From Cereibacter changlensis JA139 (lineage in GTDB: Bacteria > Pseudomonadota > Alphaproteobacteria > Rhodobacterales > Rhodobacteraceae): a stretch of 64,000 nucleotides of DNA. This document shows, piece by piece, positions 7,685-19,600 of the stretch. Position 1 is the first letter of the stretch; every line of letters starts with the position of its first letter. A model generated the notes under the pieces. The model had not been told where the DNA came from, made no database searches, and saw only the letters and a program-made list of their open reading frames with translations. Position numbers and translations under genes: made by a program. The stretch is taken from assembly GCF_003034985.1 (NCBI RefSeq), contig NZ_PZKG01000004.1, forward strand, positions 1-64,000, written 5' to 3'.

Positions 7685-10600
7685 TCATTCTGCCGCGAGG
7701 GGCCGTTCGCCCATCGCCGCGTCGTTCTGGGCGCGCTGGTGCAGCACCTTCGCCAGCCGCTCGATCAGCAGCTCCAGCATCACCGGATCGGTGTCGCCCG
7801 ACAGCAGCCCGGCCTCGATCAGCGAGGACAGCATGCTGTCGGCCAGCAGTTCGGAATCCGCGCCCATGGCGATCATCTGCGCCATGGCGCGCAGCATGCG
7901 CGGCTCGTCCAGCATGTCGATGGTGCGCCGCCAGAGATCGGGGTCCAGCGCGTTGCGACCGGGGAAGGTCAGCACCTTGCCGAGCGAGCCGTCCTCCACC
8001 GCGTCCAGCGGGTTGCCGATGGCGGCGTTCTGCTGGGCGTTCGACACCACGTCGACCGCGCCGGCCCCGGCGAAGTTCGATGTGTAGAGATAGCGCTGGT
8101 CGTTCTCGGCCCGGCCCTCGAAGCCCTGCGGCAGCCAGGCGCGGAACAGGCCCGCGTAGCCGTCGGAGAAGATCGCATCCTCGGCGGTGTCGCCGTAGAA
8201 CATGTCGGGGCCGAGGTTGCCGACCATTACGTCATGGTCGCCCTCGCCGTGGATGTGGTCGTAGCCGCCCTGGATGAAGGCGAAGTTGGTGTCGATGGTC
8301 AGCCATTCGGTCAGGCCGCCCTTGGCCTCGTCGACCCAGCGGCGGGTGATGATGGCGGTGTCGCCGATCAGGATGTCCTGGCCGTCGCCGCCATACATCA
8401 GGTCGGCGCCGAAGCCCGCCACCGCGATGTCATTGCCGATCCCGCCATAGATCAGGTCGTCGCCGCCGATGTCGATCCGGGTGGCTTCGAGTCGCAGCAT
8501 CCGGTCCGCCGCCGACTGGCCGGGAAGCCGGTCATGCGGGTGCAGGAAGGTGAAGAGCGCGATGTCGCCGAGGATCACGTCATCGCCGCCGCCGGCGCGG
8601 ATCGTGTCATTACCCGCCTGGCCCATCAGGATGTCGTCGCCGAGATCCTCCGCATCGGCGTAGATCAGGTCGTCGCCGCCGCGTTCGATGTCGGTCATTT
8701 CCAGCGTGACGATGTCGGTAGCGTTGACGAAGGTGACCTCGCCGGAGTCGCCGAAGACCACGTCCTCGCCGCTGCACGCGTCCACCGTGTCGTCGCCCTG
8801 GCCGGCCAGCACGATGTCGTTGCCCGAACCGGCCTCGATCCAGTCGTCGCCGGCAAGCTCGCCAACCAGCGAGGTGACGCGGCCCACCGCGCCGTCCAGC
8901 GGGGCCACGTAGCGCCCGTTATCGCCGAGGATCACGTCGTCGCCGGCGGTGGCCAGCAACGTGTCGGTGCCCGTGCCGCCGAAGATCACGTCATCGCCGG
9001 AGCCGGTGGTGATGTGGTCCTCGCCGCCCTCCTCCGGGGTCAGGGTCTCGATGACCTCGCCCTCGAAGGCGGTGAGCCCGGTCCAGGAGATGAAGCCGGC
9101 GTCGCCGGTCACCCGGTTGCCGCCGCCGCCCAGCACCGCGACATCGTCGCCGCCGCTGAGGATCACCCGGTTGCGGCCGTTCCCGCCGGTGACGCTGTCA
9201 TTGCCGTCGGTCGCCCGCCAGACGCCGGTGGCCTCGTTCGCCCCGATCTCGCCGAGATCGGCGAGGATGACGTTCTCGCCGTCGCCGACGGTCACCGCAT
9301 CGTCGCCCAGACCGGCGAGCACGCGGTTGTCGCCATCGCCGAGCAGGATCACGTCATCGCCGCCAGTCGTACCCTCGTCCAGCGCGGTGGCGACCTGCGA
9401 GCCGTCGGCCTTGCGGGTCAGATCGATGACGCCATTGTCGCCCAGAAGCGTGTTCCGACCGTCGCCCGAGGTGATGCGGTCATTGCCCAGACCGGCAAGG
9501 ATCAGGTTGTCACCGTTGAGCGTGGTGATCACGTCATCCCCACCCGTGTCGGCGTTGCCGAGGAGGGTAGCATCGACAGAGCCATCCGCGTTGCGGATCA
9601 CCTGCATCTCGCCCGCGTCGCCCAACACCGCATTGTCGCCCTCGCCCGAGGTGACCGTGTCGTCGCCGAGGCCGGCGAGGATCAGGTTGTCGCCGTTCCG
9701 GGTGGTGATCTCGTCATTGCCGCCGAGCCCGGAGTCATCGCGCAGATCGAACTCCGCAGACCCATCCGCCTCGCGGATCACCTGCATCCTGCCCGCGTCG
9801 CCCAGCACCGTGTTATCACCCTCGCCCGAGGTGACCGTGTCGTTGCCGAGGCCGGCGAGGATGAGGTTGTGACCATCGCCCGTGACGATCACATCCTTGC
9901 CGCCGCTGACGCCATCGTCGCTCAGTTCGGCGGTCACCGTTCCGTCGTTCTGGAACGTCAGTTCGATGACGCCGTCGTCGCCGAGGATGACGTTGTCGCC
10001 CTCGCCGCCCTCGATGCGGTCATCGCCCTGCCCGCCCGCGATCACGTCGCGGACAGCGCCACCGAGCACGGTGTCGTTTCCGGCATTGGCTTCCTTGACG
10101 GCCGTGACCCGCATGCCGCCCGACAGGATCTCGATCACCCCGTCATCGCCGAGCACGTAGTTCTCATGCCCGCCGAGCGTGACGTGGTCGTCGCCGCCGC
10201 CCATCACGGCGCGCAGCACGCCCGGGCCGGCCACGGCGGTGTCATTGCCGTCGGTCTGCGCATTCACCGCCTCGACCCGCTTGGCGATGCCGTCGATCCT
10301 GGCGCGGGTGGCCGCATCCTCTGCCAGTTGCTCCGGCGTCGCGTCCTGCCCCGGCGCGCGGTAGCCGCGCAGCTCCTGCAGCGCCTTGCTGTCCAGCGTC
10401 ATCGCGCCGTTGTCGCCCAGAAGGATCAGCCCGCCATCGCCGACCGCCGAGATCCGGTCGTTGCCGGAGCCGGCGATCACCAGGGTGGTGACATCGACGC
10501 CGTCGCCATTGCCCGTGGTGATGCTGTCGTCGCCCCCGAGCGTGCTTGCCGTGCCGGTGACCGTGGCGTTCACCAAGTCGATGGTCCCGAGGTCGCCCAG

Positions 10601-13600
10601 CACGATGTCGCCGCCGGTTCCCGAGGTGATGGTGTCCGCCCCCTCGCCCGCCAGGATCAGGTCGTTGCCCGCGCCGGTGGAGATCAGGTCGGCGCCGCCC
10701 GCGGCGTTGCTGAAGGTCTCGAGCCTGGTCACCGCCTCGTTCAGCCGCGCGCCGCGCACGCCGCCGAAGTCGCCGATGACGACGTTGCTGCCCTCGAGGT
10801 CGGTGATCGTGTCGACCTTGCCGTTGTTGCCGCCGCCGACCATCACGTCGTCGCCCGCCCCGCCGAACAGCGTGTCGCCGCCGGCGTGCGCCGAGCCGTC
10901 GAACTCGGTCTCGATATCCTCGGCCACCAGGTTGGCGGAGAGCCGGATGCGGGCGAAATCACCCAAGAGCACGTCGTTGCCGCGGTCGCCGTACAGGGTG
11001 TCGTCGCCGCCGCCGCCGATCAGGATGTCGTCGGCATCGCCGCCGCGGATGACGTCGTTGCCGTCGGCCGCGTCGCGCAGGCTGACGTTCACCGCCTGGC
11101 CGAAGCCGGTGTTCTTGTCGTAGCTCTCGATCGAGATCGTCTCGCCGGTCTTCACCGAGGTGAAGTCGAAGGTGCCGCCGCCGACGATGTCGATGCCGAG
11201 CCCGCCGTAGAGCATGTCATTGCCGGCGCCGCCCTCGATCACGTCATTGCCGAGCTGGCCGAAGATCCGGTCGTCGCCGGCCCCGCCGATGATGATGTCG
11301 GCCCCGTCGCGCTGCGCCAGCTGGTTCAGCTTGGCCGCCTGCGGGCTGGATGTGGGGTCGAGCAGACCGCTCTCGCCCGTGGCCTTGCCCCAGCCCCAGA
11401 CTTCCGAGGACATGGCGCCGGTGCGCAGGATGTCGGCGCCCGCGCCGCCCTCGATGAAGGCCTGCGCCCCGGCCACGGTGACGTCGTCGTCGCCCGCCCC
11501 GGCATAGACCTTGACCACGCCGGTGGACCCCGCGCCGGCCTTGATCCTGTCATTGCCCGAGCCGGTCATGATCAGCCCGTTGCCGGCGCCGGTCGTGATG
11601 CTGTCGGCGGTGGAGCTCGCCTTGGCCTGGGTCGAACGGGTGTAGTCGTCGAGGAAGCCCGCGAGGGTGACCTTCTGTGCGTTGCCGTCGATGTCGGTGA
11701 TGGCGTAGCTGGCCTTGGCAGCGCCGCTCGTTTCGACCTGGCCTTCGGTCGTGATGCCGAGCAGCGAACAGATCTCGCTCTTGCTCAGGTCCTTGTCGGC
11801 GAAGGTCGCGACGAAGAGGTCGCGCATGCCGTAATCGCCGTCGCCGAAGAAGACGACATTGCCGCCGGGGATGTCCACCGTGTCGGCGCCGGAACCGCCG
11901 AAGATCACATAGGTGCCCTTGGCCCCGGGATTGGCGGTGACGGTGTTCACGCCGTCGCCGAGGAACAGCACCACCAACCCGTCGTCGGGCAGCTTGATCG
12001 TGTCGTTGCCGTCCTCGGTATAGACCACGATCGGGATGTCGGTGGTGAGTTCGGACATGTCGACGGTGTTGTTGCCCTTGCCCGCCGGGATGATGATCCC
12101 GCCGACATTCTGGTTCATGTCGCCGGCCAGCTTGCCCTGCTCGTTCGAGAGGTTGATCTGGATCGGCGAGTTCGGGCCGTCCAGGGTGATGACGTCGTTG
12201 CCGTCCTTGTCCATGGTGGACATGGAGTTGCCGATGTTCGAGCCGACGGCCAGCACCGCGGTTTCGCCGTTGTCCACCTCGGGTGACAGCCGCGGCGGCA
12301 GGGGAAGACCGCCGAAGGGGATCTTCACGTCAAGATCGACGATGTCGATGTCGAAGGTCAGGTTGATGAAGCCGAGCTTGATGCCGGCCCAGACCGACAG
12401 GTAGAAGTTGATCCCGAATTCGCCCTCGAAGAGGTAGCCGAGCAGCTTGCTCGGATCCTCGGCCCCCGCGTCGAGGATCGCCAGCAGTTCCGGGAAGCGC
12501 AGCTTGCCGTCGTCGTTCGGGTCGTTGAAGCCCATCCAGACATTGGCCCCGCCGCCGATGTTCAGACCGGCGATGCCGAGGTTCAGCGCGGCGTCGACCT
12601 GGAAGCCGACGTCGATGAAGGGCTTGGTGTCGAGGAAGACGCCGTCCAGCAGCCGCTCGGGGTCCAGCGTGTTGACGAAGTTCACGATGCCCGACAGGTC
12701 ATAGCCCGCCGATAGCCCGGCATAGGCATGGGCGCCCAGCTCGAACTTCAGCGCGCGCGAGATGGCGCCGCTGACCCAGCCCGGCGCACCGATCTCGTCC
12801 ATGATCAGGTCGACGAAATCGGTCTTGGGCAGGTTCAGGTTGAACAGGGTGAAGTGGACCTTCACCAGATCGACCTGATCGTATTTGCCCAAGAGGATGT
12901 TCATCGCCGAGAAGGGATCGGTCAAGAGCGGCAGTTCCAGCGCGAAGCCGTTCGCCAGGCTGCCGAAGACCCCGAAGGTCGAGCCGGTGGAGCTGGAGGC
13001 GAGCACCGCGCTGGAGGAGTTGCTGGAATCCATCACGACGCTGGAGCTGTCGAGCTTGCCGGTCGCCTCGTCGCCCGCGAAGGAGTTGGAGAAGTCGAAG
13101 GTGCCGAAGACGAACTGGCCGCCGGTGGCGTTCAGCTTGGAGACGAAGTTGGCGATGTCGGTCACCGTCTTCAGCACCGAACTGACCACGCCGAAGATCG
13201 GGAAGGCCTTGGATAGCGCGTCGACGACGAAGCTGAACGGCACCTCGTTCATCCAGGCGAAGATGTCGACCAGCGGCTCGATGAAGGACATGATCGGGTC
13301 GAGCACCGGGGCGATGATCGCGTCGTAGATCACGCTGGCGTCGATCCGGACATCCTCGAAGGCCACCTTGGTGAAGGTGAAACCCGCGTCATCCGCCGAG
13401 GTGTAGCCGCCGAGGATGATCAGCTCGGTCTTCACCGAAGGGATGATCTGCTTGCCGCCGATCAGCAGCGGGGTGTTGCCGTCCTTGGTCGGGTCGATGA
13501 TGTTGGCGGTCAGGCCGAGCTGGATGTCGACGCTGGCGTTGAAGGTGAAGGCCACGAGGCCGGTGGCCGACATCCGGGTCAGGTAGACCAGCTTCTCGTA

Positions 13601-16600
13601 GGACAGCTCCAGCCCGGTCCCGGTCACCGGGGTGATGTCGCCCAGATCGATGGCGATCTCCTCGCCGTTCGCGGTGCCGTCGCGGTCGATGATGGCGAGG
13701 CCTTGGTCGCCGAAGAGATCGACGCCCAGCGAGGCGGTCACCACGGCCGTGCCCTCGCCCGTGCCGTCGCCGATGTAGCTGCCCTCGACCTTGGTGATCG
13801 CGTCGACGTCGATGCCCAGCACGCCCATCAGCTTGGCCGAGCCCTGGAAGGTGCCGGCGTCGGCGGTGATGCCGATGCGGATCTCCTCCACATCGGTGTC
13901 GTTCAAGAGGAAGAAGCCAGTCTTGTTCAGGCCGAAGCCGATGTTCACGCTGTAGTCGAGGGTGATGCGGATGCCGGAGCCTTCCTTCACCGCCAGGTCG
14001 AAGCCCGGCAGGCCGAGGTCGAAGGCGATGTCGAGGAACTCGTCGAAGATCACCGCGCTGAAGTTGATCGCGCCGTAGAGGTAGCTGTCGCTCAGCCCGC
14101 CCTCGGTGTCGAGCGCTGCCTGGATGAACTGGATCGGCTCATTGCCCGGGTTGAACACCTCGTTCAACTTGTCGTTGAACCAGCCGGTCAGCAGGTCGAC
14201 CGTGGTCGGCAGGGTGCCGTCGGCCTTGGGGGTGTTGGCGATCTCGCGCGCGTCGGCCAGCACGCCGTAGCGGAAATCGGTGAAGAAGGTGACGGCCGAG
14301 CCGATGGCGTCGCCCACCACCGGCAGGTCGATGGTCTTGAGATACTCGTCGAACAGCTGCTGCATCCGGTCGAGGATCATGTCGAGCCCGTTGAGCACCG
14401 CCGCCGGATCGTTCAGGAAGGCCAGGATGTTGAAGTCCGACAGGAAGTCGGTGAGATCGGAGATCGAGGGCAGCTCCAGCGCGAATTCGCCCTTGAGGCC
14501 CGTGCCGTTCCAGAGGTTGATCAGGTCGCCCGAGAAGCTGTCGAGAACCTCGCCGCTCAGCTTGACCTCGCCGCCGGTGGTCAGCAGGTCGGATCTGAAG
14601 GTCAGTCCGTGCTCGTCGGGGTTCAGGAAGCCGAGGCTGTCCTGGAAGGCCAGATCGACGACGACGCCGATCGCCACGTCGAGGTTGAACAGGTCGAGCA
14701 CCGAACGGCCGGTGTCGGTGACCAGCGAGACGAGGTCGGCGAAGTCGTACTGCCCCTCGTGCTCGTCGCCGTCGATGTCGTTGAAGCCGAGCGCCAGATG
14801 CGCCGGATCGGTGGAATCGGCGCCAGCGCTCAGCATTGCCGTGCCGTTCACCACGTTGATCGAGATCGGCCCGAAGCCGAGCTTCAGGTTCAGACCATCC
14901 GGCGCGCCGGCGGTGAACTCCAGCTTCAGCCCGGATTTCTCGGTGTCGAGATAGACCCGCGGCGCGCCGATCTCCTGCGACTCGCGCAGGATGGAGGAGC
15001 TGGCCGAGCCGTTCAGCACCGTTCCGAGCGTCTCGAAGCCAAGCAGGCGCGCGGCGTTGGAGCCGCCGAGCTCGAAGATCTCGAAGGTGACGGCATGGCC
15101 GCCGTCGGTGCCCGAGACGCCGAAGACCACCGGGTCGGCGCCGATGCTCTCGGCGAAGTTGCTGCCGACGAGACGGATCACGCCATCGACCAGCTCGGCC
15201 GTGATCAGCTGGCCGACGGCCATGGTCCAGCCGGTGACGGCGCGGCTGGAGATCTCGCTGCGGTCGATGTCGGCGGCCTTGAGGGCGGCGTTCAGCGCCT
15301 CGACGAAACCTTCGGCGGTGCGGCCTTCCTCGGCGGGGATGGTGATGTCGACGCCGGCGCCGAGGCTCTCGCCATCCAGCCCGAAGGCGAGGTGGAAGCT
15401 GTAGCCCGCCGCAAAATCCTCGAAGCCCTCGGCCAGGGTCAGGACGGTCTCGCCCTCGACCACCTCGGCCACCGCCGCCTCGGCGCCGAACAGCGCCTCG
15501 ACATCGTCGCTCAGGATCAGCCCGGTGTTGCTGTCGGCCAGGGTGATCTGCCCGGTCTCGGCGTCGAAGCCGAAGCTGACATGGTCGCCGATGGCGGTCT
15601 GCAGCTGGTCGTTGATCTTGGTGACCAGCTCTTCCAGCGTGGTCGCGCCGGCGATGTCGATGTTCACCGTCTGGCTTTCGCCGGTGTCGGCGTCCTTCCA
15701 GCGGATGCGCAGGTCATGCGCGCCTTCGGCCGATTCCACCAGCGAGGCCACGGTGGCGAGATCGGTCAGCGCGGTTTCGCCGCTGGCCAGCTCGGGCGCG
15801 TCGAGCAGGGTCTTCGACAGGTCGATGCCGAAGACGAAGTTCATGGTCAGGTCGGGATCGAAGACCAGCGTGCCGTCGCCCTTCACGTCGGCGAGATTGG
15901 TCAGGATCGAGGCCGCATCCTCGCCGACGATCGCCGCCAGCTGGTCGCCGATCAGCGAGGCCAGATCGAAGTTGAACGGCAGCTGCTCGGCGTAATCCTC
16001 GAGGAAGGTGAAGCGCAGGCCGAAGCCGAGGGTCTTGCTGTCGGCGTCCCAATCCAGATCGACGGTATCCTGGCCGAAGACGCCTTCCAGCATGGTCTCC
16101 AGCTTGGCCAGACCCGATTGCGGATCGGCGCGCAGGGCCTTCATCTCCTCGCTGAGGTCCTTGGCGAAATCAACCGCGTCGAGCAGCGAGAAGTTCAGCA
16201 GCGGGATGTTCTGGTCGAGGAAGGGCAGCTTTTCCTTCAGCGTCTCGCCGGCGAGGCTGACGAGGTTCAGGATGGTCTCGAAACTGTCGAGGATGTCGCC
16301 GTCACCGAGGCTGGCCAGCGCCTCGATCTCGTCGACGCCCTCGCCCAGCAGGCGGTAGTTGGCGGAGTCGAGCGGCCGGGCCAGATCGTCGATCGTCAAA
16401 GCGACGCCGTCGATGATGCCCTCGTTCAGACCCTCGATGCCGACGACGTTCAGCTTCACGTCGCCAAGCTGCAGGTAGAGCTGCGACAGGATCTCGCCTT
16501 CCGACGGCTCGTAGCCGTCGGCGTCGACATGGCGCAGGTCGTCACGCTCGGTGGTCGCTTCCCCGTCGGTGTCGAGCAGCGCGCCCTTGCCGTCGGTGAC

Positions 16601-19600
16601 GATGCCGCCCTGCAGGTCGGCGCGACCGACCAGAGTGTTCAGCCCGCGGGTCACGTCGAGATTGCCCTCGGCGTCCTCGTAGAGGAAGGCGTCGATGATG
16701 TTCTGCAGCGTCGCCCGTTCCGAGAAGGCCCCGTCGCCGTCGCGGCCGATGATGCTGAAGTCGAACTGGGTGTCGATCTCGAGGAAGTTCAGCGCCGCAT
16801 TGTCGGCGCCGAAGCTCAGCGACATCAGGCCCAGATTGGCGCTGCCGGTGATGTTGGTGGCGCTGCCGGTAATCTGCGCCTCGAGCGCCAGATCGGCGAA
16901 GAAGATGTTGTCGAGCAGCGCCTGACCCAGCGCGATCTCGGTCTCCTCGCTGTCCCCCGCCTCGTCCAGCTCGCGCCGGGCGTCGATTGCGTTGTCGGCG
17001 TCGGAACCCGCGGTCAGCGCCGCGGCGAAGCCGACGAGGTCGATGCCCACGGCGGCGTCGAACTTCGCCGACAGCGCCGCCTGAACCCGCACCGAGAGCG
17101 ACAGGTTGGACAGCGCGTCCAGCCCCAGGTCGGACAGGCCGAAGTTGCCCTCGATCTCGCCCTCGACCGACACCTCGGGGAAGGAGAAGACCAGCGCGCC
17201 ATCCTCGGTCAGCTGCAGCGAGGCGCCGGCCAGCGTCTCGGTCTCGGCCAGGCGCACGTTCACCCATTCCATCAGCGACTCGAGGTCGAAGGCGCGGGTC
17301 AGCTTCTCCGGATCGGCGCCGAAGGTCAGACTCGTGCCGGACGGCCCAACCGCCGAGAAGGTGAAGCTGCCGTCGTCCAGCTTCACCTCGACCGGCACGC
17401 CGCTCTCTTCCAGAGCCGTCTCGAAGGCGGCGAGGATGCCCTCGAGGTTCGGCTCGTTATCCGACCCGTACCAGCCGTCCTCGGGCTTCAGCACGGTGAC
17501 CGGGATCGTCTCGCCATCCACCACCGCGGTGAAGATCATCTGCTCGACGCCGATCATCGCGTCGGCGAAGTCGTCGCCCGGGGTGAAGCTGAGGGTCTGG
17601 GCCGAGGTCATGCTGAGAGCGGCGATCTCGTCCTCGCCCTCCGAGAAGACGCCGGTGGTGACGGTCAGCTGGTCCTCGTCGAAGCCGAGCGTGGCGAAAT
17701 CGAAATCCGCCACCGCCGTATCGTTCTCGCGCCGGGCCCCGACCAGGGCCAGCGCGTTCTGCGGCGCGCTGCTGCCGCCGGAGCCGATGCGCAGCGTCTG
17801 GCCCGAGGCGGTGACGGCGAAGCCGTAGGCGGCCAGCGCCGCGTTCATCAGCCCGGCCAGCGCCTCGGTCTTCTCGGCGTCCGTGGCGGTGGAGCTGGAG
17901 AGCACGGAGTTGCCGGTGAGGGTGACAGTGACTGTCTCGCGACCGCTGTCAGTGACCACGACGAAATCGAGCTTGGCGACGCCTTCCAGCGCGTCCAGAT
18001 CGATCTGGGTCGCCAGTTCGGTCACATCGGTGGTGAGCTCGGTCATCGAGCCCGACTCGGCCGAGAAGCCGAGCGCCGTGGTGTCGATGTGGAACAGGTC
18101 GCCCAGCGAGGTGAAGACCGAGGAAATCTCGCCCAGGATCGAGGAGAGCTCGGCATCGGTGAAGGGGATCGAGACGTTGAACAGCGAGCTGGACAGCACG
18201 CCCCCCAGCACGTCGCCGATATCGGCGAGGAACTGGCTGATCTGGTCCATGCCCATCGCGGCCAGACCCTCGATGGCGCTCTCCATCCGGTCGCGCAGCG
18301 CCTCGTCCTCGATCGACTCGGAAAGATCGACATCGAAGCCCAGCGAGGCGTCGGACAGGAAGCGGGAGATCCGTTCGGCATGGGTTGCACCCGAGGGCAG
18401 ATCGGCCAGCAGCACCGAGGACAGCGCGAGGTTCACCCCGTAAGCCATCCCTGCCCCGCCGGGCCCGCTGATCGCGCCGAAGAGATCGAGCGTGCCGGAG
18501 AGTTGCAGCGCCGCCAGCTGATAGGCCTCGCCGGTCGCGATCTGGATGAACTCGTCGCCGCCGACCTCCTGGATCTGGGTGCTGATGCCGAGCTCGCCAC
18601 TGGCAAGCGACTGCACGTCCAGCGAATTGCCGATGATCATCGAGACGCCGAGATCCTCATCCGCCGCGTGGCTGATCACGACCCGGAACTCCGCCAGCGT
18701 CACCGCGTCGAGGCCGAGCGACAGCAGGCCGAGGTTCACCGGGCCGTCGAGCGCGCCGGTGTCGAACTGGCCGCCGAATTGCAGCAGCGGGTCGAAGTCG
18801 AGATTGTCGACATGCAGCCGGATCTCGGTGCCGGCATCGGTCTGGGCGATCTCGCCGCCCAGCTGGAAGCGGAACTGCGTCGCATCAGAGCTGACCGACA
18901 GGTCGAAGGGGGCCACGCCGGTGCCGCTGGCCCATTCGAGCAGCGAGTCGAGGTTGAAACCGAAGGTCGGCAGGTTCACCGCCACGTCGACGCGGCTCCC
19001 GTTCTCCGCGTTCTGGGTGAAGCTGACCAGCGTCTGCCCGCCGAGCGTGATGTCCTCCAAGAGGACCCCGAACTGGCCGTTCAGCACCTCGGCGTAATGC
19101 GTGTCGGAGCCGGTGGTGATGGCGGTCCGCACCGCTTCGGCATCGAGGGAAGAATTGCCCGCGACGATCTTGTCCACCAGAGTGTCGATGCTGGTCTGCA
19201 GCGTGTTGTTGGTGAAGACGGACAGACTGAAGGTCTCGGCCATATCCGCCGCGCCGACAATGTCGCTGCCGAAGGCCTCGTTGATCTTCGCCGCCAGGTC
19301 GACCGCCGCCGCATCATCCGCCGTGTCGATGCCCAGCAGCTCCATCGCCAGGGTCGAGCTGTCGCGCAGCGCCGCCATCGTGTTGCGCAGCCGGTCAGCG
19401 ATCTCCTCGATTTCCTCGAAGCCGGGCAGCGCCGCGGCGTCGGTCGCATCGGTCAGCACGTCCAGCACCCCGAGCGCCGCCGTCGCGAGATCATCGAACT
19501 GCTCGAGGAAGTCGTCGAAACCTTCGACCTGCGCCTCGATCAGGTCATGCACCCCCGCCAGCAGTGAGGCGATATCGTCGGCCCCGCCAAGATCCCAGCC

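Noticed and set aside
8000-11500. Regular DNA repeats that might be taken for a CRISPR-like array
   Set aside because: They are in-frame codons of RTX units, of variable sequence, without a constant repeat plus unique spacers.
7511-12286. 1591-codon open frame on the plus strand opposite the RTX repeats
   Set aside because: It mirrors the giant gene; its translation is a low-complexity run of His, Val, Ala and Asp that reflects the repeat codons, with no ribosome site or family motif.
13703-19567. 1954-codon open frame on the plus strand opposite the giant gene
   Set aside because: An antisense shadow of a G+C-rich gene; composition is Gly/Arg/Glu/Gln-rich without domain motifs.
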